Under the pieces are notes generated by a model. The model searched no databases, had not been told where the DNA came from, and worked only from the letters and a program-made list of their open reading frames with translations. This document shows, in pieces, positions 43,282-53,000 of a DNA stretch of 64,000 nucleotides. The stretch comes from Kiritimatiellales bacterium (GTDB lineage: Bacteria; Verrucomicrobiota; Kiritimatiellia; Kiritimatiellales; Pontiellaceae), in contig QKAU01000029.1 in NCBI GenBank assembly GCA_003246265.1, forward strand, positions 30,021-94,020, given 5' to 3'. Numbering within the stretch: position 1 is the stretch's first letter; each line of letters begins with the position of its first letter. Position numbers and translations under genes: made by a program.

Positions 43282-45735
43282 ATGGGAAAACGATTGCTGA
43301 TTGTAGGCGGTGTGGCGGGCGGCGCGAGCGCCGCGGCCCGGGCGAGGCGGCTGGACGAGTCCGCCGAGATCATCCTGTTCGAGCGCGGCCCGGACATCTC
43401 CTTCGCCAATTGCGGCCTGCCCTACCACATCGGCGGCACCATCGCCGATCGCGACAAGCTGCTGGTCACGACCCCGGAGGCGATGAAGGCCCGCTTCAAC
43501 ATCGACATCCGCACCCGCAGCGAGGTCCTGTCCATCGACCGCACCGCCAGAACGATCCGGGTGCGGGAACTGGCCACGGGGCAGGAATACGATGAAGCCT
43601 ACGATGCGCTCATCCTGAGTCCCGGCGCGGCCCCCGTTCGGCCTCCCATTCCCGGCATCGACCATCCCCAGGTGATGACGCTGCGCAACCTCGACGACAT
43701 GGACCGCATCATCCGGGCTTTGGAGGGGAAGAAGGCGGCCGCAGTCATCGGCGGCGGCTACATCGGCCTCGAAATGGCCGAGGCGCTGCGCGAGCTCAGG
43801 CTGAATACCACGCTGATCGAGCTGGCCCCGCAGGTGATGGGTCCGGCCGATCCGGAGATGGCCACCGTCCTCCATCAGGAGCTGCGCCTGCATGGCGTCG
43901 ATCTGCGGCTGGGCACCTCCGTCACCGCGTTCGAAGGGGCAACCGAGGGTGTCGACCTGGTGCTCAGTGACGGCGACCGGCTACATGCCGACCTGGCGAT
44001 TCTGGCCATCGGCGTCAAGCCCGAGGCCACCCTGGCCATCGAGGCAGGCCTGGAGCTGGGCTCGACCGGCGGAATCAAGGTCGACGAACAGATGCGGACC
44101 TCCGATCCGGCCATCTACGCGGTGGGCGACGCGGTGGAAGTGGTGGACTTTGCCACGGGCCGACCGGCGCTGATCCCGCTGGCCGGCCCGGCCAACCGGC
44201 AGGGTCGCATCGCGGCCGACAACATCTTCGGGAGGGGCAGCACCTACAAGCGCACGCAGGGCACGGCGATCTGCAAGGTGTTCAACATGGCCATCGGAAT
44301 GACCGGCCTGAGCGAAAAAATAGCCAGGCGCCAGGGCATCGGGTACGAGAAGATCTACGTCCATCCGGCCAGCCATGCCTCCTACTATCCCGGATCGCAT
44401 CCCATCTCCCTCAAGCTGCTCTTCGACCCGCAGGACGGCAGGGTGCTGGGCGCCCAGGCGGTGGGCGCCGACGGCGTCGACAAGCGGATCGACGTGCTGG
44501 CGGTGGCCATCCGCGCCGGCATGACGGTCTACGACCTGGAGGAGCTGGAGCTGACCTATGCGCCCCCCTTCGGGTCGGCGAAGGACCCGGTCAACTATGC
44601 CGGTTTCGTGGCGGCCAACATCCTGCGCGGCGAGGTTGCCCCCTGCCATGCCGACGCGACCTGCCGGCCCGGTGAAAACCAGAAGCTGCTCGATGTGCGC
44701 AACCCCGAAGAGGTGGCGGCCGGAACGATCCCCGGCGCGAAGAACATTCCCCTCGGCCAGTTGCGCCAGCGGCTCGGCGAGCTTGCCCCGGAGCGCGAAT
44801 ACCTCGTCTTCTGCCAGGTGGGCCTGCGCGGCTACCTTGCCTGCCGGATCCTGGCCCAGAACGGCTTCCGCTGCCGCAACTTGTCGGGCGGCTACAAGAC
44901 CTACCTGATGGCCACCGCCGGACAACCCGCCCCCGTACCCGAAAACGAAACCACCGCCGACGATCCAGGCGACGAAACCCTCTCCGCCCCCGGGCCGCGG
45001 GCCGCGTCACCGGTCGTCGAAGAGATCGATGCCCGGGGCGAACCGTGTCCCGGCCCGGTACTCCGGCTGTCGAAAGCCATGGAGCGCATCCACGTCCATG
45101 AAGCGGTGGCGATCCTCTCCACCGATCCGGGCTTCGCATCCGACATTCCGGCGTGGTGCCACGGCACCGGCCACGAGCTGCTGGCGCTGGAACCGTTCGG
45201 CGACGGCTACCGCGCCGTCGTCGCGAAGCGGACCGGAACCTCCCGCCCCACGGGGGCCCCGCCGGCTGAAAAACGCTTTACCAACGTGGTATTCAGCAAC
45301 GATCTCGACAAGGCGCTCGCCGCCTTCATCATCGCCAACGGCGCGGCGGCCATGGGCTACAAGGTGACGCTCTTCTTCACCTTCTGGGGCCTGAACATCC
45401 TGCGCCGGAGCGGGCCATCCACCATCCGCAAGACCCCTGTGGAACGAATGTTCGGCTTCATGATGCCGAAGGGGCCGGACAAGCTGAAGCTGTCGCAGCT
45501 GCAGATGGGCGGCCTGGGAGCGGCAATGATCAGGGGCATCATGAAGCGAAAGAAGGTCCTGTCGCTGCCGGAACTGCTGCAGGCCGCCACGGAAAACGGG
45601 GTGCGGCTGGTCGCCTGTGCGATGTCGATGGACCTGATGGGCATCCGGCGCGAGGAGTTGATCGACGGGATCGAAGAGGGCGGCGTGGCGATGTACATCG
45701 ACCACCTCGGCGGAAATGCGAACCTGTTCATATAA
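43282..45735 (+). CDS. Four-domain sulfur enzyme: CoA-disulfide reductase - rhodanese - TusA - DsrE
   Basis: An 817-aa protein. Residues 1 to about 455 are a pyridine-nucleotide-disulfide reductase of the CoADR/NADH-oxidase type (LLIVGGVAGGASAAARARRL, redox Cys44 in FANCGLPY, AVIGGGYIGLEMAEAL, IYAVGDAVEV). A rhodanese domain is at about 475-545 (LLDVRNPEE, active Cys511 in YLVFCQVGLRG). A TusA domain follows at about 580-650 (IDARGEPCPGPVL, Cys589), then a DsrE2-like domain at 665-817 (Cys779 in LVACAMSMDLMGI). All four active cysteines are present. It should pass sulfane sulfur between low-molecular-weight persulfides, rhodanese and the carrier domains. It lies downstream of the ArsR regulator and 14 bases before a DUF302 gene. 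Confidence 0.93.
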   Translation: MGKRLLIVGGVAGGASAAARARRLDESAEIILFERGPDISFANCGLPYHIGGTIADRDKLLVTTPEAMKARFNIDIRTRSEVLSIDRTARTIRVRELATGQEYDEAYDALILSPGAAPVRPPIPGIDHPQVMTLRNLDDMDRIIRALEGKKAAAVIGGGYIGLEMAEALRELRLNTTLIELAPQVMGPADPEMATVLHQELRLHGVDLRLGTSVTAFEGATEGVDLVLSDGDRLHADLAILAIGVKPEATLAIEAGLELGSTGGIKVDEQMRTSDPAIYAVGDAVEVVDFATGRPALIPLAGPANRQGRIAADNIFGRGSTYKRTQGTAICKVFNMAIGMTGLSEKIARRQGIGYEKIYVHPASHASYYPGSHPISLKLLFDPQDGRVLGAQAVGADGVDKRIDVLAVAIRAGMTVYDLEELELTYAPPFGSAKDPVNYAGFVAANILRGEVAPCHADATCRPGENQKLLDVRNPEEVAAGTIPGAKNIPLGQLRQRLGELAPEREYLVFCQVGLRGYLACRILAQNGFRCRNLSGGYKTYLMATAGQPAPVPENETTADDPGDETLSAPGPRAASPVVEEIDARGEPCPGPVLRLSKAMERIHVHEAVAILSTDPGFASDIPAWCHGTGHELLALEPFGDGYRAVVAKRTGTSRPTGAPPAEKRFTNVVFSNDLDKALAAFIIANGAAAMGYKVTLFFTFWGLNILRRSGPSTIRKTPVERMFGFMMPKGPDKLKLSQLQMGGLGAAMIRGIMKRKKVLSLPELLQAATENGVRLVACAMSMDLMGIRREELIDGIEEGGVAMYIDHLGGNANLFI

Positions 45736-45749
45736 CCCGGGAGGAACCC

Positions 45750-46214
45750 ATGAAGATGCTGATTGCGGGCATGTTGTCCGGCGCCCTGCTGGCGCTGCTT
45801 GGCGTGGCCATGGCCCTGCCGCGGCTGATGGTCGCCGAGGTGCGCAGCCCCCTCGGCTACGAGGAGACCCTCGAAAAACTGCAGTCCAATGTGACGAACG
45901 GCGGCTGGAAGGTGTCGGCTGTGATGAGACTGGACCAATCGCTTGCCAAGGAGGGGAGGAACGTACTGCCGGCCGCTTCGATCAAGATCTGCCAGCCGGA
46001 CCACGCCGAGCGGGTGCTGAAGGAAGACGGGGCTCGTTTCCTGTCGGTCATGATGCCCTGCTCGATCGGGGTCTACGAGAAGTCGGACGGGTACACGTAC
46101 ATCGCCTCCATGAATGCAGGACTGATCGGGCGCATGTTCGGCGGCGTGGTTGCGGAAACCATGGCGGGTCCGGTCGCCAGGGAGACCTGGATATTCGTGG
46201 AAAACATCAACTAG
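45750..46214 (+). CDS. Membrane-anchored DUF302 protein
   Basis: A 154-aa protein with an N-terminal hydrophobic helix (MLIAGMLSGALLALLGVAMAL) and a DUF302 domain (SPLGYEETLEKLQSNVTNGG, ASIKICQPDHAERVL, LSVMMPCSIGVYEKSDG, GVVAETMAG). The fold is small and its activity is not established. It sits in the sulfur operon, between the CoADR fusion and a DUF4405 protein. A GGGAGGA ribosome site precedes ATG 45750. Confidence 0.85.
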   Translation: MKMLIAGMLSGALLALLGVAMALPRLMVAEVRSPLGYEETLEKLQSNVTNGGWKVSAVMRLDQSLAKEGRNVLPAASIKICQPDHAERVLKEDGARFLSVMMPCSIGVYEKSDGYTYIASMNAGLIGRMFGGVVAETMAGPVARETWIFVENIN

Positions 46215-46224
46215 GAAGGACCCC

Positions 46225-47049
46225 ATGACCCTCAGGAAAACCACCTCGCTCACCACCCTGCTTTCGTTCATCCTCCTGCTGGCCACCAGCATCATCCTCT
46301 ACGTGACCCCGCAGGGCAAGGTCGCGTTCTGGGCCAACTGGAAGATTCTCGGCCTCGACAAGGAGCGGTGGGGCGCGCTCCACACCAACATTGGGATCCT
46401 CTTCATCGTGGCCGGGGCGATCCACACCATCCTGAACTGGAAGCCGATCGTGGCCTACCTGAGGAACCGGGCGCAGCGGATCCGGGTCTTCACCGCCGAC
46501 TTCAACGCCGCCCTGGGGGCCACGCTGTTCATCGCACTATTCACCCTGTGGGAGCTTCCGCCGGTGAATGCCATCCAGGACTTCGGCGAATCGATCAAGA
46601 CCGCCGCATCGCAGAAGTACGGCGAACCGCCCTACGGCCATGCCGAAACCTCGTCGCTGAAATCGTTCTGCTCCCGCACGGGCATCGACCTGCAGGAAGC
46701 CCTGTCGAAGCTGCAGATGGCCCGGCTCAAGGGTGTTTCGGAGCAGGCCACGCTGGCGGACATCGCCCTGGCCAACGCCCTTTCCCCTCAGCAGGTCTAT
46801 GCCCTCTTCCAGCCCCCGCCGCCGAAGGAGGGCGAGGTGCGCGAAATGCCCGAAAGCCCCGGCATGGGCTTCGGGAAGAAGACCCTCGCCGCCGTCTGCA
46901 AGGAGTATGGCCTCGACGAGGACCAGATCCGCCAGTCGCTGGGCGGCTACGGGATCGAGGCGAAGGGCGACGCCACCATGAAGGGCATCGCCGAGGCCGC
47001 CGGCATGGATCCGCATGCCCTCTACGAAACGATCCGCGGACTTCAATGA
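46225..47049 (+). CDS. DUF4405-type membrane protein with long soluble C-terminal region
   Basis: A 274-aa protein. Three hydrophobic segments occur (LLSFILLLATSIILYVT; LHTNIGILFIVAGAIHTILNW; ALGATLFIALFTLWEL). The middle one carries two His residues spaced as in DUF4405/cytochrome-b-like proteins, suggesting heme ligation. The C-terminal half is soluble and contains repeated helix-turn segments (DIALANALSPQQVYALF; GIAEAAGMDPHALYETI), which look like tandem HTH-like modules. AGGAAGGA lies just upstream. As the last gene of the sulfur operon it could carry electrons to or from the membrane; that is inference. Confidence 0.82.
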   Translation: MTLRKTTSLTTLLSFILLLATSIILYVTPQGKVAFWANWKILGLDKERWGALHTNIGILFIVAGAIHTILNWKPIVAYLRNRAQRIRVFTADFNAALGATLFIALFTLWELPPVNAIQDFGESIKTAASQKYGEPPYGHAETSSLKSFCSRTGIDLQEALSKLQMARLKGVSEQATLADIALANALSPQQVYALFQPPPPKEGEVREMPESPGMGFGKKTLAAVCKEYGLDEDQIRQSLGGYGIEAKGDATMKGIAEAAGMDPHALYETIRGLQ

Positions 47050-47064
47050 TGCGTACCGACGCGC

Positions 47065-47089
47065 GGGGGCAGGCCATCGGCCCGCCCCC
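47065..47089. repeat. GC-rich hairpin between convergent genes
   Basis: GGGGGC-A-GGCC and GGCC-C-GCCCCC pair around an ATC loop. It lies between the DUF4405 gene and the convergent membrane-protein gene. There is no T-run, so termination would have to be factor-assisted. Confidence 0.4.
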
Positions 47090-47121
47090 ATCGTCACCGC
47101 GCGCATCGCCGGAGAAACCTC

Positions 47122-48204
47122 CTAGAGGAAGCTGCCGTATTCGTAGTCGATGAGCATCTGCTCGTCTTCGGCCAGCACGGTGTGCGGGTAGTGCCGCTGC
47201 ATCAGCAGCTCGGTGCGCGCGAAGCCGCTCCACCGCGAGAAGGTCAGCAGGGAGACCCAGACCGTTTCGTCGTCCATGGAAACCACGGGGCGTACATCCA
47301 GCGCGCTGGCCTGCATCCTGAAGCCAATGGGCAGGTCGAGCACATAGCTGTAGGGGTCGTTCGAGTTGACCACCTCCTCGAGCTTGGACGCCGAAGCGAT
47401 GATGGCGCGTTCGTTGTCGATGCCGCTCCAGCACCAGTAGAACTGGTCGCCCGTCAGGTAGAGAGCGGCATATTCGAGGAAGGCGGCTTCGCTGTCGTCC
47501 ATCCGGACCGCGTCGGACCAGTCGGTGAGGTAGCTGCCGTTCGGGCTCCAGGCCCCCGGCGGCAGGGCGTCGACATAGTCCTGGCCGGTTTCGAAGGGCG
47601 GATCCGTCTCCAGGCGCGAGTAGAGGATGGGGAAGCCGTCGTTGCGGCCCATGAACACGTAGTCGAGCACGTAGCCGGTCTCGAGCCAGAGGTTGGTCAG
47701 CACGGAGAAGTAGGAGCGCGGATCGAACGTCTCGCCCTTGCGGTGCGCCTCGTTGATCTGGGCGATCTCCGGCCACGCGGCCTGGTCTACCAGTTCCCGC
47801 ATGGCGTCCAGCTTGGGCTGCAGCGCCTCGCCCAGCTCGTTCTCTCCGGCGTCCATGCAGGCATAGTACTTGCCGTCGTAGTGCGTGGAGGTCAGCGCGG
47901 CGAATCCGTAGCAGAGGCCGAAGAAGGTGAAGAGCAGCTCCAGCAGGAAAAGAATGCGCCACCGCCGCCCCACCAGCGCAAGGAGATGGCAGCCGAACCA
48001 GAAGAAGAGGAGGGTCGCCAGCGTGAAGAGGACCAGCATCCACGATCCGCCCGTCGACTGCATCCAGTCGAACAGCGAGACGTCGGCCACGTAGTTCGCG
48101 GCATCGGGTTCGACCCACACGATACAGGCCCGGGCGAAGCCCCACGCGGCCCATGTGAACGCCAGGGCGGCCAGGGCCACCGTCAATAATTTGCGCTTTT
48201 CCAT
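47122..48204 (-). CDS. Unknown membrane protein with large soluble domain
   Basis: A 360-aa protein of no recognised family. Three hydrophobic helices lie in the first about 110 residues (LLTVALAALAFTWAAWGF; WMLVLFTLATLLFFWFGCHLL; ILFLLELLFTFFGLCYGF). About 250 residues rich in Asp, Tyr and Trp follow (TGYVLDYVFMGRNDGFP, YLTGDQFYWCWSGIDNER), probably soluble outside the cytoplasm. ATG 48204 (MEKRKLL) is preferred to the ATG one codon upstream. It is a single gene between the sulfur operon (convergent) and purH. Confidence 0.8.
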   Translation of the reverse strand: MEKRKLLTVALAALAFTWAAWGFARACIVWVEPDAANYVADVSLFDWMQSTGGSWMLVLFTLATLLFFWFGCHLLALVGRRWRILFLLELLFTFFGLCYGFAALTSTHYDGKYYACMDAGENELGEALQPKLDAMRELVDQAAWPEIAQINEAHRKGETFDPRSYFSVLTNLWLETGYVLDYVFMGRNDGFPILYSRLETDPPFETGQDYVDALPPGAWSPNGSYLTDWSDAVRMDDSEAAFLEYAALYLTGDQFYWCWSGIDNERAIIASASKLEEVVNSNDPYSYVLDLPIGFRMQASALDVRPVVSMDDETVWVSLLTFSRWSGFARTELLMQRHYPHTVLAEDEQMLIDYEYGSFL

Positions 48205-48255
48205 CACGTCACCTCGCCTCTCTTTGTTGCACCGCCTGCTTCCCGAGCGCGCCTC

Positions 48256-49872
48256 CTAATGCTTGAAGTGCCGCATACCGGTAAAGGCCATGGCGATGCC
48301 ATGCCGGTTGCAGGCGTCGATCACTTCGTCGTCGCGGATGGAGCCGCCAGGCTGGACAATGTATTTCGCCCCCATCTCATGGGCGGCGTCGATGCTGTCA
48401 GAGAACGGGAAGAAGGCCTCCGAGACAAATACGCATTCGCCGATCACGGCCTGGATCCCGGCCTCGGATATCTCCGGGTTTTCGTTCTTCAGGTTTTCCA
48501 CCGCCTTGGTCACCGAAAGCTTGCGCAGGGCGTCGACGCGGTTGGGCTGTCCGGCGCCCATGCCGAGGACCCGGTACTGTCCGGGCTTGTATTCCTGGAC
48601 CAGCACGATGGCGTTCGACTTGGTATGCTTCGCCGCCGCGATGCCGAACAGCGCCAGCTCCTTCTTCGAGTCGTCGAACGGCTTCTTCGTCGGCACGGCC
48701 CACGATTCCAGGATCTGCGTGTCGACATCCTGCACCAGCAGACCGCCGTTGATCTGCTTCACCATGCGTTGCGGCAGGGCCTTGCCCATCGGCTTCCGCA
48801 GCCGGAGGATGCGCAGGTTCTTCTTCTTCTTCAGGTGTTCGAGCGCCTCGGCGTCGTAGCCCGGAGCGATGACCGCCTCGACGAAGCGGTCGTCGAGGCA
48901 CTGCGCGGTCTCCATGTCGACCTTCTGGGTAACGGCGATGACGGAGCCGAAGGCGGAGACGGGATCGCCCGCCCAGGCGGCCTCAAAGGCCTCGGCAAGG
49001 GTGGCACCGGTGGCGTAGCCGCAGGGGTTGGTATGCTTGATGACCGCCACGCCCGGCCGGCCGGAGAGGTCCTTCACCGCCTCGAGCGCGCCGTCGCCGT
49101 CGACATAGTTGTTGTAGCTCATCTCCTTGCCGTGGAGTACCTCGGCGAGGGCGATGGTGGCCTCGCGGGAATCGGCGTCCTTGTAAAGCCACGCCTTCTG
49201 GTGGGCGTTTTCTCCGTAGCGCAGCTCGGAGCCGTCGGAGTAGGCCTTGACGAAGGGCTTGGCCAGCTTCTGGCCGGCGACCTGTTCGGCGAGATAGGTG
49301 GCGATCGCGGCGTTGTATTCCGCCACGCGAGCGAATACCTTCTGGCCGAGCAGGAAGCGGAACGCCTCGGTGGTGGCACCGTCGTTCTCCTTCATTTCGC
49401 GGATGACGCGGGCATAGTCGGCCGGATCGGTCACGACCGTGACGTCGCGCATGTTCTTGGCCGCGGAGCGGATCATGGTGGGCCCGCCGATGTCGATCTG
49501 CTCGATCGCCTCCTCGAGGGTGGTGCCCTCCCTGGCGATGGTCTGTTCGAAGGGGTAGAGGTTGACGCAGACCAGGTCGATCTGGCCGAGTCCGTACTCC
49601 TCCATGGTTTTGACGTGCTCGGGATTGTCGCGCATGTAGAGGATGCCGGCATGCACCTGGGGGGTGAGGGTCTTGACGCGGCCATCGAGCATCTCCGGGA
49701 ATCCGGTGAAGTCGGAAACATCCTTGACCGGGATGCCGGCCTCCCGGATGGCCTTGGCGGTCCCCCCCGTGGAGAGGAGTTCCACGCCCATTTCGTGCAG
49801 GTTCCGGGCGAAATCGAGGATGCCCGCCTTGTCGGATACGCTCAACAGTGCTCGCGCAATCTTTACGTCCAT
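48256..49872 (-). CDS. purH: Bifunctional AICAR transformylase / IMP cyclohydrolase
   Basis: A 538-aa protein. The N-terminal IMP cyclohydrolase carries RALLSVSDKAGILDFAR, LLSTGGTAKAIREAG, EMLDGRVKTLTPQVHAGIL and EQIDIGGPTMIRSAAKN. The C-terminal AICAR transformylase carries ELRYGENAHQKAW, YNNYVDGDGALEAV, AVIKHTNPCGYATG, AAKHTKSNAIVLV and the GGSIRDDEVIDACNRHG ending. These are the last two steps of IMP synthesis. ATG 49872 matches the family N-terminus; the frame remains open upstream but is not conserved. Divergent from the DUF2723 gene. Confidence 0.97.
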   Translation of the reverse strand: MDVKIARALLSVSDKAGILDFARNLHEMGVELLSTGGTAKAIREAGIPVKDVSDFTGFPEMLDGRVKTLTPQVHAGILYMRDNPEHVKTMEEYGLGQIDLVCVNLYPFEQTIAREGTTLEEAIEQIDIGGPTMIRSAAKNMRDVTVVTDPADYARVIREMKENDGATTEAFRFLLGQKVFARVAEYNAAIATYLAEQVAGQKLAKPFVKAYSDGSELRYGENAHQKAWLYKDADSREATIALAEVLHGKEMSYNNYVDGDGALEAVKDLSGRPGVAVIKHTNPCGYATGATLAEAFEAAWAGDPVSAFGSVIAVTQKVDMETAQCLDDRFVEAVIAPGYDAEALEHLKKKKNLRILRLRKPMGKALPQRMVKQINGGLLVQDVDTQILESWAVPTKKPFDDSKKELALFGIAAAKHTKSNAIVLVQEYKPGQYRVLGMGAGQPNRVDALRKLSVTKAVENLKNENPEISEAGIQAVIGECVFVSEAFFPFSDSIDAAHEMGAKYIVQPGGSIRDDEVIDACNRHGIAMAFTGMRHFKH

Positions 49873-49985
49873 GTCCGTTAATCCCTTGGGTTCATAAATC
49901 AAAGTCGGGATTTTAGCCGCCGCCATGGCCGATTGCACGGACTTTTTTCGGGCAGCAACGGGTCCGGCAAGGCGCGCCTGCACAC

Positions 49986-50013
49986 TTGACGCCTCTTCCA
50001 ATTGCTCTATCCT
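49986..50013 (+). promoter_or_regulatory. Promoter of the DUF2723 gene
   Basis: TTGACG (49986-49991), a 16-base spacer and TATCCT (50008-50013) lie about 30 bases before ATG 50043, with GGAAGAGG as ribosome site. Confidence 0.5.
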
Positions 50014-50042
50014 GTGGGTTCATTTTGCAACGGAAGAGGTGC

Positions 50043-53000
50043 ATGTTGAGTTCCGACAAGTTTTTCCGCAAATCCGACTGGCTCGCCTGCTGGGCGGCGT
50101 TCATCGTCTCGCTGGTGGTCTACACCCTCACCCTGCAGCCCACCCTGGGCCTGGAGGATTCGGGGGAACTGATCGTCGCCTCCGACTATCTCGGGGTGCC
50201 GCACCCGCCGGGCTACCCGATCTGGTCGCTGCTGACCTGGTTCTTCCAATGGGTCTTCCACGGGATCGGCTTCCACGGCCACCCCAATCCGGCCTGGGCG
50301 GTCAACTTCTTCTCGGCCTTTGCCGGGGCGGCCGCCTGCGGCACGCTGGCGCTGCTCATCAGCCGGTCGGGCATGGACCTGCTCCGCAGCCTCAAGAAGG
50401 AGTCGAGCCTGCTGGGCGAGGATACGGAAAGCCTCTTCTGCGCCGTCGCGGGGGTTGCCGGCGGCCTGCTGCTCGCCTTCGGCCAGGGGATGTGGTCGCA
50501 GGCGGTCATCGCCGAAGTCTACACCCTCAACATCTTCTTCCAGTCGCTCGTGCTCGTCTTCCTCTACCGTTGGCTGTCGGAATCGAACAATCCCAAGTGG
50601 CTCTGGCTTTGCGCCTTCACCTTCGGCCTGGGCATCACCAACCACCAGACACTCATGTTCATGGGGCTCGCGATCGCCATCGCGGTGGTCTTCAACGAAC
50701 TGGATATCTTTGCCGCCAAGCATCTCGGATGGGTTCTCGGGGCGATGGGGGCGCTGATCCTCGCCTTCGTCGGCGTCTACTACAACAACCTCGCGGTCCT
50801 CGTGGTCGGCGTGGTGGGCTGCATCGGCAGCCTGCTCTTCATCCGCCAGCCCTTCCTCGTCCGCGATTTCGTCATCGTGGGCTCCATGTACGTGCTGCTG
50901 CTGGGCGCGAACAAGTGGGCCACCGAATCGGCCAACTACACCCACCTGGCCTGGGAGACCGGTCCCGACCACGCGGGATTCTGGATCTGGACCCTTTTCG
51001 CCCTTGCCATCCCCGCCCTCGCCACCTTCATCCTGCCCCGCGGCAAGGTCGTCGGCCCCACCTACCTCCTGCTCTTCATCGGACTGGCCTTCTACCTCTA
51101 CATGCCCATTTCGTCCGACCAGAACCCGCCGATCAACTGGGGCTATCCGCGCACCTGGCAGGGCTTCATGCACGCCATCACCCGCGGCCAATACGAGCGG
51201 GTCAAGCTCGCCCACGTCTTCTCGCCGCGCTTCCTCCAGCAGGTCGGCTCCTACCTCATGGACCTGCGCTCCCAGTTCTACTGGCCGATCGCCCTCGTCG
51301 CCGCCGTCCCCTTCTTTTTCTGCTGGAAGGTTGGGCGCAGGAACATCGGCTGGCTGGTGACCACGCTGGTCGCCTTCCTCTCCGTGGGCATCGTCTTCAT
51401 GATCCTGCAGAACCCGCAGACCGACATCCAGAACCTCTTCATCGGGCGGGTGCAGTACATCCAGTCGCATGCCATCTACGTCATCTGGCTGGGCTACGGC
51501 ATCCTGCTGCTGATGGCCTACTTCGAGGCGCTGGTGAGGAACAACCCGGTCACCAAGATCGTCGGCGTCGCCCTCGTGCTGCTGCTCCCCTTCCTGCTGG
51601 TCTACAAGAACTACCACGACGAGAACCAGCTCAAGATCGTCGGCGGCGCGGAGCAGAACGGCCACGACTTCGGCTGGCAGTTCGGCAACTGGCAGCTGCA
51701 GGGGGTCGAGGGAATCAAGGAGGACCTGCGCCACTGGTATCCGGACGAGGAGGAGTACCAACGGCAGTGGGAAGCCTACCCCTGCAAGGACTACCCCGAA
51801 CCCATGGGCCCCAACGCCATCTTCTTCGGCGGCACCGACCCGGGCCGCTTCGTGCCGACCTACATGATCTACTCCGCCCATGTCCGCCCCGACGTCTACC
51901 TCATCACCCAGAACGCGCTGGCCGACAACACCTACATGAACGTCATGCGCGACCTCTATGGCGACCAGATCTGGATCCCCTCGCCGCTCGACTCCAACAA
52001 CGCCTTCCAGATGTATGTGCAGGGCGTGCAGAACGGCACCATCCAGGCCGGCGCCGACGTCACCACCGAAGGCGGCAAGGTGCAGGTCCAGGGGGTGGCG
52101 GGCGTAATGCAGATCAACGGCTTCCTCGCCCGCATGATCTTCGACCACAACCAGTACCTCACCGAAACGAAGACCGATGAAGCGACCCGGCCCGTCGGCT
52201 CCGCCGTCGTCTACGAGGATCCATCCATCGATCCCTCCACCGGCCTGCCGCCCCGGCGCACCTTCTACGTCGAGGAGAGCTACGTCCTGCCCTGGATGTA
52301 CCCCTACCTGACGCCCCATGGCCTGATCATGAAGATCAACAACCAGCCCACCCCGCTCACCGACGCGATGGTCAAGAACGACACCGACTTCTGGAACTGG
52401 TACTGCGACCGCCTGCTGAACGACGAGAAGTTCATCCGCGACATCGTCGCGCGCAAGTCGTTCTCCAAGCTCCGCAGCTCCATCGCCGGCCTCTATGCCG
52501 CGCGCGGACGCCCCGTCGAGGCCGAAGCCGCCTTCCGCCAGGCGGTCGACCTCTACGACCTCAGCCCCGAGGCCAACTTCCGCCTCGCCGACCTCCTGAG
52601 CAAACAGGGGCGCTTCGACGAGGCGATCGTCCTCTTCGATGCCCTCATCGCCAAGGATCCGAACAACGACAAGGCCATCGAGTTCCGGTCGAGCATGCTG
52701 CAGTACAAGCAGATGGCCGTGCGGCAGCAGGAGCTCGAACAGCTCCTTCGCGGCGGCAAGATCGACGTCAATTCCGCCATGGAGCTGGCCGACATCTACC
52801 TCAAGTCCGGCCGGTCCGCCCAGGCCGACGCCCTCGTGAACGTCCTCATCGACGACCCGAAGACGCCCGCCCCCATCCTGCTGCAGATTGCGCAGTACAT
52901 GGCGCAGAACCGCCGGCTCTCGGTCGTGGCGCACGCCCTGGAGAAGTATACCGTCGCCAATCCGAAGGATCCCAACGGATGGCTCAACCTGGCGGCGTTG

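Noticed and set aside
50007..52934. 975-aa minus-strand open frame opposite the DUF2723 gene
   Set aside because: Antisense shadow rich in Glu/Asp/Val; the plus strand encodes a recognisable DUF2723 and TPR protein.
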